From: Exiguobacterium chiriqhucha RW-2
GTDB taxonomy: Bacteria > Bacillota > Bacilli > Exiguobacteriales > Exiguobacteriaceae
Direction: 5' to 3'
Assembly: GCF_000416965.1 (NCBI RefSeq)
Contig: NZ_ATCL01000021.1
Location: forward strand, 1 to 64,000
DNA length: 64,000 bases
Shown here piece by piece: positions 36,349 to 45,237 of the stretch (position 1 is its first letter; every line of letters begins with the position of its first letter). Below the pieces are notes generated by a model. The model did not search any database. It was not told where the DNA came from and worked only from the letters and a program-made list of their open reading frames with translations. A program made the position numbers and the translations under genes.

Positions 36349-36634
36349 AGATGTCCTTCCCTTTATAGGCATCATCTGATTCATTCATGAGACGCTCCCG
36401 CTCAGCGTGCGTCTGCGGAAAGCCGTTCGCTTGCCACTCGGCCCGGTGATTCGAGTCAAGTTGAGTGAGACCCGCTTCCGCCTCGTCTTTATCTGAATCG
36501 ACACTTTCCATGCGATCCATCTTGCTCCATGTATCCTCATCGTGGTCTTGCGTCAAGAGCGCTGCCACTTTCGGCGCGACGAGCGCTGCCCCGGCCACAC
36601 CGAGTACGATTCCCATTAAGACTTTCTTATCCAT
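36347..36634 (-). CDS. Small membrane-anchored hypothetical protein
   Basis: 95 residues: a glycine/alanine-rich hydrophobic helix (about 5-27) followed by a highly charged, probably extended region rich in Asp, Glu and Lys. AAGGAGGGGT precedes the ATG. It is similar in layout to YtxH-like general-stress proteins, but I cannot assign the family. Not recognised. Confidence 0.6.
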   Translation of the reverse strand: MDKKVLMGIVLGVAGAALVAPKVAALLTQDHDEDTWSKMDRMESVDSDKDEAEAGLTQLDSNHRAEWQANGFPQTHAERERLMNESDDAYKGKDI

Positions 36635-36761
36635 CCGAATACCCCTCCTTAGTCGCTATGTACGGATAATTCCACTGTTCCGCGAAATCGAAACCCGTTT
36701 CCTAAAGCGTTTACACAATTTAACAGAGTGGAATAACAATCAACACAAGGAGGCGATGAGG

Positions 36762-36971
36762 ATGAAGAAATCACAGAACCCGTCAAAGCGACCGTTCGAT
36801 AATCCGGATGCTGTCGATACCGACAAGGAGAGCATCTTCGACCAGGAGGGCATGGAGACCGTCGACCCGATTCCGGTGGAAGAGCTGAACCAAAAAGTGA
36901 AGGATGAAAAACAGAAACGACACTCGAAGGACGACTCGGCCAGCGAGAAAAAATATGACGGCAACAAATAA
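36762..36971 (+). CDS. Small charged hypothetical protein
   Basis: 69 residues, hydrophilic, alternating acidic and lysine-rich stretches, no cysteine and no hydrophobic segment; probably disordered. AAGGAGG lies 8 bases before ATG 36762, and the gene ends in a perfect hairpin terminator. These signals support expression. Function and family unknown. Confidence 0.6.
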   Translation: MKKSQNPSKRPFDNPDAVDTDKESIFDQEGMETVDPIPVEELNQKVKDEKQKRHSKDDSASEKKYDGNK

Positions 36972-37003
36972 AGATGCGGACGAATTCGTCCGCATCTTTA
37001 TTT
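36966..37003. terminator. Perfect 38-base palindromic bidirectional terminator
   Basis: AAATAAAGATGCGGACGAA and its complement form a fully symmetrical stem between the converging small gene and cdd. Confidence 0.88.
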
Positions 37004-37410
37004 CACGTTAAATCTTTTGGCGAGAAGCCGTATGGTAGCATCTCTTCTTTTGTCATCACTTTCGTCTCTCCGGCCATGTTCGCGAGAATCAACGTAAAGT
37101 CGTCACTCGCAAACTCGGCAATGACTTGACGGCAAGCGCCACACGGCGAGATTGGGCCCGCTGTGTCTCCAACGACAACGACCGTCTCGATTGCCTTGCT
37201 GCCTTCCGATACCGCTTTGAAGATGGCGGTCCGTTCTGCACACATCGACAACCCGTACGAAGCGTTTTCGACGTTGCAACCCAAAATTTCTTTGCCGGTC
37301 TCGTCAATGACGACGGCCCCGACATTGAATTTCGAATACGGTGTATAGGCACGCGACCGTGCATCAATTGCTTTATGGACAAGCTCGTTCACTTTTTCTT
37401 GTGGGATCAT
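37003..37410 (-). CDS. cdd: Cytidine deaminase
   Basis: 135 residues, the normal length of homotetrameric Cdd. Zinc ligands and the proton-shuttling glutamate are in CAERTA and PCGACRQV; FNVGAVV and NVENASYG bind substrate. It deaminates cytidine and deoxycytidine for pyrimidine salvage. A strong promoter with an overlapping cre lies upstream, which suggests catabolite control of nucleoside use. Confidence 0.96.
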   Translation of the reverse strand: MIPQEKVNELVHKAIDARSRAYTPYSKFNVGAVVIDETGKEILGCNVENASYGLSMCAERTAIFKAVSEGSKAIETVVVVGDTAGPISPCGACRQVIAEFASDDFTLILANMAGETKVMTKEEMLPYGFSPKDLT

Positions 37411-37460
37411 CTGATGTTCCTCCGCTTCTTAACGTTTATCAAAAGAAGTCTGACATCTGA

Positions 37461-37489
37461 ACTATAGCGTGAAAACACTGTTTTTGCAA
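37461..37489 (-). promoter_or_regulatory. Promoter of cdd
   Basis: Minus strand TTGCAA (37484-37489) and TATAGT (37461-37466) with a 17-base spacer. Confidence 0.7.
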
Positions 37490-37498
37490 GCGTTTTCA
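37485..37498 (-). promoter_or_regulatory. Catabolite-responsive element (cre) at the cdd promoter
   Basis: Minus strand TGAAAACGCTTGCA agrees with TGNAANCGNTNNCA. It covers the -35 hexamer, so bound CcpA would block RNA polymerase. A second GTTTTCAC copy 15 bases downstream makes a larger inverted repeat. Confidence 0.6.
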
Positions 37499-37506
37499 CA
37501 ACCCCG

Positions 37507-38883
37507 TCAATACTTTTTCTTTTTCTTTTTCTCGAAGACGACGATTGACTCGACGTGTGCCGTCTGCGGGAACATATCGTACGGCTGGATATAGTTGATT
37601 TTATAGTCGGCTTTCATGAGTTGATCCGCATCCCGTGCGAGTGTCTGTGGGTTACATGACACGTACACGATGCGTTTCGCTTTCGATGAAATCATTGCAT
37701 TGAGGAGTTGATGATCGACACCTGTGCGCGGCGGATCGACGACGATGACATCTGGAATCCAACCGTCCTTGACCCAGCGCGGAATCCAATGTTCGGCCCG
37801 GCCTTCAACATAGGTTGCATGGCTGAACCCGTTCTCACGCATGTGCGCATTCGCATCTTCGACTGCTTCTGGGACGACTTCCATCCCGCGAATCTCTTTT
37901 GCATGTGGCGCGAGCCATAGCCCGATTGAACCGACACCAGCGTACGCATCAATGACCCGTTCTTCACCCGTTAGGCCAGCCGCCTCGACGACTTCCCGAT
38001 ACATGACTTCCGTCTGAGCCGGGTTAAGCTGGAAGAACGCGCGCGGTGATAAGTGGTAATGGACGTCGTCAAGCTGTTCGTCCATCTTGTCTTGGCCGGC
38101 GATATAGACCGTACGGTAACCGAAAATGACGCCTGAACGGTTCGAGTTAATATTCAAGTGGAACGACACGACGTTCGGCAACGCCATGATGCGGTCACTC
38201 AGTTCGTCCAAATGCGGGACGTCCTCGTTTCCGACGACGAGCACGACTTGGACGTCGTCCGTCTTGTAGCCCGAGCGGACGATGACGGTACGGGCAAAGC
38301 CGACGTCACGGCGCGCATCGTATACAGGGATGTCGAGTTCGTTCAAAATACGGACGATGGCGTTGTTGATGTTCGTCGTGTCTCGCTGTTGCACCATGCA
38401 GTGTTCGATTGGCACGAGCTCATTCGTGTTCGGCTTGTAGAGCCCTGACACGATTTCACCGCGGCGCGTCGAGAGCGGGAATTGTGACTTGTTGCGGTAA
38501 TACCAAGGGTTGTCCATCCCTTTCGTACCACGGATATCCGATTTGTCGACGTTCAATTTCGTCTTTTGACGGAAGGCGTTGCGGACGATTTCTTCTTTAT
38601 AGTCCATCTGCAGGCGCGGACTCATATGTTGAATCTGGCAACCGCCACACTCGTCATAAATCGGACACGGCGGTTTGACCCGGTCCGGTGAATCATTATC
38701 GCGCTTGATGACGCGCGCCTCGGCGTAGTTCCGCTCGACGCGCGTAATTTCGACTTTCGCCTTCTCTCCCGGCAATAAGTTCGGAATGAAGATGACCATG
38801 CGATCAATCGTCGCGATGCCCTCTCCGTTAATGCCTAGCCGCTCGGCTTGGGCGCTTGTGTATTCTCCTACGATCAGTTTCAA
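37507..38883 (-). CDS. rlmCD: 23S rRNA (uracil-5-)-methyltransferase RlmCD
   Basis: 458 residues: N-terminal TRAM domain (about 1-60), iron-sulfur cysteines (CPIYDECGGC and a later cysteine in EHCMVQ), SAM-binding AYAGVGSIGLWLA, and the catalytic region VDPPRTG with the nucleophile in YVSCNPQTLARD. The Bacillus homologue methylates U747 and U1939 of 23S rRNA. The start is TTG at 38883 after AAAGGATG. It overlaps the small upstream gene by 4 bases. Confidence 0.93.
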   Translation of the reverse strand: MKLIVGEYTSAQAERLGINGEGIATIDRMVIFIPNLLPGEKAKVEITRVERNYAEARVIKRDNDSPDRVKPPCPIYDECGGCQIQHMSPRLQMDYKEEIVRNAFRQKTKLNVDKSDIRGTKGMDNPWYYRNKSQFPLSTRRGEIVSGLYKPNTNELVPIEHCMVQQRDTTNINNAIVRILNELDIPVYDARRDVGFARTVIVRSGYKTDDVQVVLVVGNEDVPHLDELSDRIMALPNVVSFHLNINSNRSGVIFGYRTVYIAGQDKMDEQLDDVHYHLSPRAFFQLNPAQTEVMYREVVEAAGLTGEERVIDAYAGVGSIGLWLAPHAKEIRGMEVVPEAVEDANAHMRENGFSHATYVEGRAEHWIPRWVKDGWIPDVIVVDPPRTGVDHQLLNAMISSKAKRIVYVSCNPQTLARDADQLMKADYKINYIQPYDMFPQTAHVESIVVFEKKKKKKY

Positions 38884-39089
38884 TGTGTTTCATCCTTTCG
38901 AGATACTTGTTCTAAATCTTTGGCGTAACGTACGACTTTCGCACGTAAGGAATCAATATCAGCTAACAATCGATGCAAATCCTCTGGCGTCGTGAATTCG
39001 TCCAACGTATTGACTGATAAGCACAGTAATTCCGTTCTCGATTTTAACACGTTCATTTTTCCTGCCGTATCTGTTCGTGATTTACCCAT
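38880..39089 (-). CDS. SE1561-family small helical protein
   Basis: 69 residues, predicted as a short N-terminal tail and two amphipathic helices (about 15-32 and 36-60; PEDLHRLLADIDSLRAKV). Size, pattern and placement before the rRNA uracil methyltransferase gene agree with the SE1561 family. AAAGGAG precedes the ATG at some distance. Function unknown. Confidence 0.65.
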   Translation of the reverse strand: MGKSRTDTAGKMNVLKSRTELLCLSVNTLDEFTTPEDLHRLLADIDSLRAKVVRYAKDLEQVSRKDETH

Positions 39090-39174
39090 CTCGTGATCGC
39101 TCCTTTGGTTCGTGACAAAGAGTTGTTATTATAGCATACTATTTCGTGTGACTTGATGAAAAGGTGGAATTGAT

Positions 39175-40281
39175 ATGCAAAACATCTCGACAACGTTTGA
39201 TCCGTGGGAAGCATACCTCGATCAAACCGAGTTCGGTCGCCTCGTCCTTTCGAACGTCGAAGTGACGACGACCAAGCTATGCAATATGCGCTGCGAGCAT
39301 TGCGCGGTCGGCTATATGCTCGACCAGACAGAAGAACCCGAAGTCCCACTCGACTTATTGATTTCGCGTTTGGATGAAATCGAGCATTTACGCGCGTTTT
39401 CGATTACGGGCGGCGAACCGATGCTGTCGATGAAATCGGTGCGCAACTACGTCGTCCCACTCTTGCGTTACGCTAAGGAGCGCGGCGCCCGCACGCAAAT
39501 CAACTCAAACTTGACGCTCCCGCTCTCTCGCTACCATCTTATTACCCCTTACCTCGACGTTTTGCACATTTCGCATAACTGGGGAACGGACGCCGACTTC
39601 TTAGAGGGCGGTTTCGCGATGATGGACCGAAAACCGAGCGCGGAGGCACGTTTGAAGATGCTTCAGACGATGAAAGACAACGCCCGTGCGCTTACGGCCG
39701 AGGGTGTGATCGTATCGGCCGAGACGATGCTCAACAAACGGACGATTCCGCACTTGAAGGAAATCCATGAAGAGATTGTCGCACTCGGCTGTCAACGTCA
39801 TGAAGTGCACCCAATGTACCCCGCCGATTTTGCCAGTGCGCTCGAGTCGGCGTCGCTCCCTGACACTCGCCAGGCGATTCACGACCTGCTCGATGTCCGG
39901 GACGAGAACGTTTGGATGCTGTTCGGAACGTTGCCGTTCTATGCTTGTTCCGAGTTACCGGAAGACCGCGCTTTATTGAAACGGCTCCACGAGGCGAAGA
40001 ACGTGACCGTGCGAAACGACCCGGATGGCCGCTCACGCCTCAACACGAACATCTTCGACGGCCAAATCATCGTCACCGACTTCGGCGATGAGCTCGGCAC
40101 GCTCGGGACGTTGTATGACACCTCGTTCCAAGACGCGTATGAGGCGTGGACGAACAGCAGTTTGAACGCCACACTGTCCTGCCACTGTCCGGCTGTCAAA
40201 TGCCTCGGCCCGAACGCACTCGTCAAACAAGCGTACTATCCTGAAGTGAACTTCCGGGAACGTGTGGCCGAACCGTTTTAA
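39175..40281 (+). CDS. yfkAB: YfkAB-like radical SAM/CxCxxxxC protein
   Basis: 368 residues. The radical SAM cluster motif CNMRCEHC is near residue 37, GGEP follows at about 80, and the C-terminus has CHCPAVKC, which gives the family its CxCxxxxC name and may bind a second cluster. B. subtilis carries this gene as yfkA/yfkB. AAGGTGG precedes the ATG. The reaction is unknown. A small membrane protein and an MFS gene follow. Confidence 0.9.
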   Translation: MQNISTTFDPWEAYLDQTEFGRLVLSNVEVTTTKLCNMRCEHCAVGYMLDQTEEPEVPLDLLISRLDEIEHLRAFSITGGEPMLSMKSVRNYVVPLLRYAKERGARTQINSNLTLPLSRYHLITPYLDVLHISHNWGTDADFLEGGFAMMDRKPSAEARLKMLQTMKDNARALTAEGVIVSAETMLNKRTIPHLKEIHEEIVALGCQRHEVHPMYPADFASALESASLPDTRQAIHDLLDVRDENVWMLFGTLPFYACSELPEDRALLKRLHEAKNVTVRNDPDGRSRLNTNIFDGQIIVTDFGDELGTLGTLYDTSFQDAYEAWTNSSLNATLSCHCPAVKCLGPNALVKQAYYPEVNFRERVAEPF

Positions 40282-40301
40282 TTACTTCGATTCGGGAAAT
40301 G

Positions 40302-40319
40302 TTCAGTATATAAACTGAA
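40302..40319. promoter_or_regulatory. Inverted repeat before the small membrane protein gene
   Basis: TTCAGT-ATATAA-ACTGAA overlaps a possible -10 (TATAAA) just upstream of the gene at 40335. It could be an operator or only a chance feature of the AT-rich promoter. Confidence 0.3.
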
Positions 40320-40334
40320 TCGAGGTGTTTGAAG

Positions 40335-40529
40335 ATGACAGCCATCTATGTATTTATGATCACCGTCATGGCCATCATCATTTTCGGTGGTGTGCTCAGC
40401 ATCTTATTGACAGCCGCATTCGTTTCAGACAAAGTAGACCGTGATGAAGTATTCAGTCAAGGCAGTTGGGACGATGAACTCTTACACTTGAACCATGTAC
40501 CCCAACCGATTGACGAGCCAAAAAGCTGA
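40335..40529 (+). CDS. Small single-span membrane protein, hypothetical
   Basis: 64 residues: one long hydrophobic helix (about 2-31) and a polar acidic tail. GAGGTG lies 7 bases before ATG 40335; a TTG six bases earlier is too close to it. Ends in its own terminator. No family recognised. Confidence 0.65.
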   Translation: MTAIYVFMITVMAIIIFGGVLSILLTAAFVSDKVDRDEVFSQGSWDDELLHLNHVPQPIDEPKS

Positions 40530-40548
40530 GACTCTTCTCAGCTTTTTA
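40520..40548 (+). terminator. Intrinsic terminator of the small membrane gene
   Basis: AAAAGCTGAGA-CTCT-TCTCAGCTTTTT, starting at the end of the coding region. Confidence 0.85.
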
Positions 40549-40574
40549 CTATGCAATCAATGATGAGGTGAACT

Positions 40575-41717
40575 ATGCAACGCTTTCGATTTTCAATTTT
40601 ATTACTTGTCGTCTTTATCTCCGGCTTGATTCAAGGTGCGCTCATCCCGCTCTTGTCGACACTCATCGAACGGGACGGCAACCCGGCCTGGTTGAACGGG
40701 TTGAACGCGACCATGCTCTATCTCGGGGTCATCGTCTCCGCCCCGCTACTCGAACGGTTCGTCCGCAAGTACGGATTTCGTCCGACCATCGTCCTTGGCA
40801 TCATCTTGACGGCGCTCGCTACGTTCTTCTTGCCGCTCTGGCCGTCCCTGCTCATGTGGGCGCTCATGCGTTTCGTCATCGGCTTCGGTGACTCGGCGCT
40901 CCATTACGGATCCCAAGTGTGGGTCACGTCTGCGAGCGACAAGCGGAGCCTGGGACGAGCAATGGCGTATTACGGGATGGCGTTCAGCCTTGGTTTCGCG
41001 GTCGGTCCGCTCATCGCGCCGCTCGTCGACCTTCACTTTTGGCTGCCGTTCCTCGTCTTGATCGTCTTCTGTCTCGCATCCTTGTTCTTGATCTTCAAGG
41101 TCGACAATGAGTATCCTGAGGCCGAGAAAGTGAAGACCGACTCGAAAGGACGCATCCGACTCGTCCTCATCGGCGGCGGGTATACGCTCTTACCTGCTTT
41201 TACATACGGGTTCCTTGAAGCGAGCTTGAATGCCAACTTACCGATTTTCACAGTCCGCAACGATATCGGGCTCACGCAGACGAGCACGCTCATCACGACG
41301 TTCATCGTCGCCTCGATTGTCGTGCAATTACCGCTCGGTCGGCTCGCCGATCACTTCGGGAAAAAGCGGATTCTTCAAATCGTCCTGACACTCGGCACGC
41401 TCGTTTTTGCGATTGCCAACCTGGCCGTCGACCATTACGTCTGGCTCCTCGTCTTGTTCGCGCTCGCAGGCGCCGGGCTCGGCTCGACATATTCGCTCGG
41501 ACTGGCCCATATGACGGAAGTGTTGCCACGTTCGTTGTTACCGACCGGCAATATGCTCTATAGCATCTCGTTCAGCGTAGGTTCGATTAGCGGACCGATG
41601 ATTGGCGCATTTTGGATCGCGTTACCAAAAGAAGTGTATTTCTTGATGTATACGCTCATTCTTGGGATTCTGGCCGTCAGTTTATTCACGGCGAAAGCCA
41701 AGCCGATTGACATCTAA
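40575..41717 (+). CDS. MFS transporter (YfkF-like)
   Basis: 380 residues and about twelve helices; the second-half MFS loop LGRLADHFGKKR (about residue 256) is intact. The sequence resembles the YcaD/YfkF group of putative exporters, and B. subtilis yfkF lies near yfkAB. GAGGTG precedes the ATG. Substrate unknown. Confidence 0.82.
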   Translation: MQRFRFSILLLVVFISGLIQGALIPLLSTLIERDGNPAWLNGLNATMLYLGVIVSAPLLERFVRKYGFRPTIVLGIILTALATFFLPLWPSLLMWALMRFVIGFGDSALHYGSQVWVTSASDKRSLGRAMAYYGMAFSLGFAVGPLIAPLVDLHFWLPFLVLIVFCLASLFLIFKVDNEYPEAEKVKTDSKGRIRLVLIGGGYTLLPAFTYGFLEASLNANLPIFTVRNDIGLTQTSTLITTFIVASIVVQLPLGRLADHFGKKRILQIVLTLGTLVFAIANLAVDHYVWLLVLFALAGAGLGSTYSLGLAHMTEVLPRSLLPTGNMLYSISFSVGSISGPMIGAFWIALPKEVYFLMYTLILGILAVSLFTAKAKPIDI

Positions 41718-41750
41718 AAGGGAGGGTCTCCGCCGAGACCCTCCCTGTTT
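41716..41750. terminator. Terminator after the MFS gene
   Basis: AGGGAGGGTCTC-CGCC-GAGACCCTCCCT, a very stable stem. The T run is short (TGTTT), but the stem lies between converging genes. Confidence 0.75.
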
Positions 41751-41754
41751 CACG

Positions 41755-42057
41755 TTATTCTTTCACCGGACCGAGCCTGACATCGTTTCGTTCGAACGCC
41801 CGCATGAACACCTCATCGAGCGCGAACGGTTCCGTCTCGAGCGAGGCCAACACGTCGGACTTGAGCGTGACTTCAATGACTCGATCATTGATTTGCCATT
41901 TCGTCTGAATGTCTTCGCCATGCCTCATAGCACGCGCGTCCACTTGCTCATGATGTTCCTTCAACCCGCGACTTACGCACTTCATCACGTATTTGACATA
42001 CTCGTCTCGCGGTTGTCGAGAGATGAGTATGTTTCGGACGATTGGATTTCTTGCCAC
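41755..42057 (-). CDS. Hypothetical protein, 100 residues
   Basis: Soluble, no cysteine-rich or membrane segment; a basic N-terminal half (MARNPIVRNILISRQPR) and an acidic C-terminal half with VIEVTLKSDVLASLET. GTG start with AAGGAGGG about 7 bases upstream, which supports expression. No known family recognised. In the 137-base gap to the next gene I see no clear element. Confidence 0.55.
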   Translation of the reverse strand: MARNPIVRNILISRQPRDEYVKYVMKCVSRGLKEHHEQVDARAMRHGEDIQTKWQINDRVIEVTLKSDVLASLETEPFALDEVFMRAFERNDVRLGPVKE

Positions 42058-42194
42058 GGTAGCACCCTCCTTTCTTTTCGATTCGCACGCAAGTCTTTAC
42101 AACGAAGACCGATTTCAACTGAAAGAATTCAGAATTTTTAATATATTTTGCCATGGGAACAAGATTCCGTCAACCATGCCTCTCCCTCACTTTG

Positions 42195-43130
42195 TCATCG
42201 CACTCCCCGATTCGCTCGTCCTTGAAAATATGTGGAGAGATAAATCCCAGCGATGACGAACAACAACCCGACAAGCGCGTTCCATGGAATCGTCTCCCCG
42301 AGTAACATGCTCGATAGGACGACACCGAATAAGGGAACAAAGAACATATAGAGCGATACCCGGCTGACCGGATTATATTTCATCAGCGTATTCCATAATG
42401 TGAACCCGACCGCCGACAAGAGGGCGAGATACAACAAGAAGAAGAGGGTTGTCACGGTGTAAGGCAGGAACACATCCCCTGGCGCAAGCACGTAACCGAC
42501 GATGAGTAGTCCGAGCGAGCCAATCACCATCGCCCAAGCCGTCATCGGAGCGACGTCATGCGAGCGCGAATAATCTTTGGCAACCAAATTCCCGAACGCG
42601 CCTGAGATCATCGCCATAATCAGCAGAATCTCTCCAATCCCAAACCCGACTTCCGCGCTTGCCGTCGGCCAGTTGGCGATGACGATTCCGGAGAATCCGA
42701 GCGTAAGGGCAATCCCTTTCAAGCGATTCAAGCGATCATCCTCATAACGAAAATGAGCGAGTGCCATCTGGAAAAATGACGTCGACCCCGCGATAATCGA
42801 GCCCTGCACCCCCGTCGAGATCGAAAGACCGATATAGAAGAACAAATATTGTAAGAACGTCAGAAATGCCCCTAAATGCGCATACGCCTTTAGCTTTTCA
42901 GCAGTTAAGCGAATCGGACGCTTGAAGACGAGTCGACTGATGACGAGTAAGAGCAGACCGGCCAATAAAAAGCGTTCCCCGGCAAAGAACAGCTGTTGCC
43001 CGTATTCGTTTTCCTGGATATCGAGCGCTTCGTAGCTCAGTTTGATGAACGGAAAAGCGCTCCCCCATAAGAACGTGTTGAATAGGGCTAAGAACGTGAC
43101 CGTCCAAGGGCGTTGAAATACATTCGGCAT
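42195..43130 (-). CDS. EamA/DMT-family transporter
   Basis: 311 residues, ten hydrophobic helices in two EamA repeats (about 10-150 and 165-305), with WGSAFPFIK in the first helix and SRVSLYMFFVPLFGVVLS in the ninth. Members export amino acids or other metabolites. AAGGAG lies about 10 bases before the ATG. Divergent from the metal ATPase gene, so the Fur/PerR-like boxes in between might affect it too. Confidence 0.87.
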   Translation of the reverse strand: MPNVFQRPWTVTFLALFNTFLWGSAFPFIKLSYEALDIQENEYGQQLFFAGERFLLAGLLLLVISRLVFKRPIRLTAEKLKAYAHLGAFLTFLQYLFFYIGLSISTGVQGSIIAGSTSFFQMALAHFRYEDDRLNRLKGIALTLGFSGIVIANWPTASAEVGFGIGEILLIMAMISGAFGNLVAKDYSRSHDVAPMTAWAMVIGSLGLLIVGYVLAPGDVFLPYTVTTLFFLLYLALLSAVGFTLWNTLMKYNPVSRVSLYMFFVPLFGVVLSSMLLGETIPWNALVGLLFVIAGIYLSTYFQGRANRGVR

Positions 43131-43195
43131 GACACAAAAACTCCTTAATCTTTTAGTTTGTGAGTGATTACGTTTGGTGCTAAAATAGACTTACA

Positions 43196-43210
43196 CGATA
43201 ATCATTATAA
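43196..43210. promoter_or_regulatory. Fur/PerR-type box
   Basis: CGATAATCATTATAA matches the Fur 7-1-7 consensus TGATAATNATTATCA at 12 of 14 defined positions. Its reverse complement equally matches the PerR consensus TTATAATNATTATAA. The two regulators cannot be told apart from this. Confidence 0.6.
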
Positions 43211-43262
43211 ATAAGGGATTCACCTTTAATTCGCGTAAAACCTAATAATATCAACAATAGAT

Positions 43263-43291
43263 AATGATAATCATCCTCATTCATTATCATT
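43263..43291. promoter_or_regulatory. Second Fur/PerR-type element, extended inverted repeat
   Basis: AATGATAAT (43263-43271) and ATTATCATT (43283-43291) are perfect 9-bp inverted arms with an 11-base spacer. The first arm also starts a 7-1-7 box TGATAATCATCCTCA with 12 of 14 matches to Fur. It lies about 40-65 bases before the ATPase start. Confidence 0.5.
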
Positions 43292-43329
43292 TAACTGATA
43301 TATATTCTCAATTAGAAAGAGGTGCTCAC

Positions 43330-45237
43330 ATGAACACATCAACCGTCACACACGAAAAAAGCCACGTCTTCAAACGGGCCAGCTGGGTCGAACATATCGA
43401 GCTCATCATGGCGCTCATCAGTGGTGTATTGATTGTACTCGCATATATCGCGGAAAGACAAGACGGAGCTCCTGCGCTCTACGTCACTCTGTATTTGACC
43501 GCCTTTTTAATCGGCGGATATGCCAAAGCCAAGGAAGGCTTGACCGATACATGGGAGACGCGCTCCTTGAACGTCGAGCTACTCATGATTATCGCCGCCA
43601 TCGGTGCTGCTTCAATCGGGTACTGGATGGAAGGCGCCATCCTAATCTTCATCTTCGCGTTATCAGGCGCCCTTGAGACGTATACGATGAATAAAAATGA
43701 GCGTGCCCTTGAATCGCTCATGGAACTCCAACCTGAGCAGGCGACCCGATTGAACAGCTCGGGCGGCCTCGAGGTCGTCCATATCGACGAACTGCGCGTC
43801 GGTGACCACATCTACGTAAGACCCGGCGAGCGCATCCCGGTCGACGGTCGGATTTTGAAAGGTAGCGCCTCGATTGAGGAAGCCGCCATCACCGGTGAAT
43901 CGATTCCGGTCGACCGGAACGTCGGCGATGAGGTATATGGATCAAGCGTAAACTTGAACGGTGTCTTGACGCTCGAAGTGACAAAGCTCGCCACAGAGAC
44001 ATTGTTCCAAAAAATCATTCAAATGGTCCAGCAGGCGCAAGAAGAAAAATCACCGTCCGCCCAGTTCATCGACCGGTACGAGGGACGCTACGTTCAAGTC
44101 GTGCTCGCTTCCGTCACGGCAATCATCTTGCTAGGCCCGGTATTGACGTCATGGTCGCTCGAGACGAGCATTTACCGCGGGATGATCCTTCTCGTTGTCG
44201 CTTCGCCGTGTGCCCTCGTTGCCGCCATCACGCCGGCGGCACTCGCAGCCATTGCCTCGTCTGCTAAACACGGGATTTTATTCAAAGGCGGTGTCCATAT
44301 CGAAAATATGGGACGTTTGAAAGCCGTCGCGTTCGATAAGACCGGTACGCTCACAATCGGTAAACCAGAAGTCCAAGCGGCGTTGATTCATCCCGATACG
44401 ACACAAGAACACGTGTATCGCATTGTCAGCTTGATTGAAGAACATTCGATGCATCCGCTCGCCGAGGCGCTCGTTCAGTACACGGGCAGTTATACGGGGG
44501 CGATGGAACACTTTAAAGACGTGACCGGGTCTGGGATTGAAGCGACCATCGACGGTGTCGCTTACCGGGTCGGTAAACAGAAATTCGCCGATCGCAGCCA
44601 CGACTTTTTCCGCGACGAAGTCGAACGTTTGAAAGCGGCCGGCCACACACTCGTATTCATCAGTGACGAAGAGAAGACAATTGGGGCGTTCGCGCTTCGA
44701 GACACGTTACGTCCCGAGGCCAAGCAAGCGATCGAGCGACTCAACCACCTCGGCATCGCCACCATCATGATCACGGGTGACAACGAGGCAACAGCACGCG
44801 CCATCGCCTCCGAGGCCGGCTTGACCCGCTATATTGCCGAATGTCTTCCGGAAGAGAAAGTCGAGCACATTAAACGATTGAAACAAGAGTATGGCAGCAT
44901 CGGCATGATTGGTGACGGGATTAACGACGCCCCTGCCCTCGCGACGGCCGATGTCGGGATTGCGATGGGAGAAGGGACGGACGCCGCTCTCGAGACGGCC
45001 GACGTCGTCTTGATGAAGAACGACTTGAACCGCCTAAGCTCGGCCATCAAACAGTCGCGTAAGTTGAATCGGGTCGTCCTCCAAAACGTCGTGTTCGCAT
45101 TAGGGGTCATCCTCGTCTTGATTGCGACGAACATCTTCGAATTGCTCGTCATGCCATTCGCCGTCGTCGGGCACGAAGGATCGACCATCCTCGTCATTTT
45201 GAACGGCCTGCGCTTGCTCAGCACGTCATGGGACTGA
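43330..45237 (+). CDS. P1B-4-type metal-transporting ATPase (PfeT/ZosA-like)
   Basis: 635 residues from ATG 43330 (AGAGGTG upstream). No N-terminal heavy-metal-binding domain. The metal-site motif SPC is at residues 292-294, the phosphorylated Asp336 in DKTGTLT, the SMHP motif in the nucleotide domain, and HEGST in the last helices. SPC with HEGST defines the P1B-4 group, which exports Fe(II), Co(II) or Zn(II). The lack of a metal-binding tail, the size, and the Fur/PerR-like boxes upstream fit PfeT, the iron exporter controlled by PerR and Fur in B. subtilis. Confidence 0.88.
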   Translation: MNTSTVTHEKSHVFKRASWVEHIELIMALISGVLIVLAYIAERQDGAPALYVTLYLTAFLIGGYAKAKEGLTDTWETRSLNVELLMIIAAIGAASIGYWMEGAILIFIFALSGALETYTMNKNERALESLMELQPEQATRLNSSGGLEVVHIDELRVGDHIYVRPGERIPVDGRILKGSASIEEAAITGESIPVDRNVGDEVYGSSVNLNGVLTLEVTKLATETLFQKIIQMVQQAQEEKSPSAQFIDRYEGRYVQVVLASVTAIILLGPVLTSWSLETSIYRGMILLVVASPCALVAAITPAALAAIASSAKHGILFKGGVHIENMGRLKAVAFDKTGTLTIGKPEVQAALIHPDTTQEHVYRIVSLIEEHSMHPLAEALVQYTGSYTGAMEHFKDVTGSGIEATIDGVAYRVGKQKFADRSHDFFRDEVERLKAAGHTLVFISDEEKTIGAFALRDTLRPEAKQAIERLNHLGIATIMITGDNEATARAIASEAGLTRYIAECLPEEKVEHIKRLKQEYGSIGMIGDGINDAPALATADVGIAMGEGTDAALETADVVLMKNDLNRLSSAIKQSRKLNRVVLQNVVFALGVILVLIATNIFELLVMPFAVVGHEGSTILVILNGLRLLSTSWD

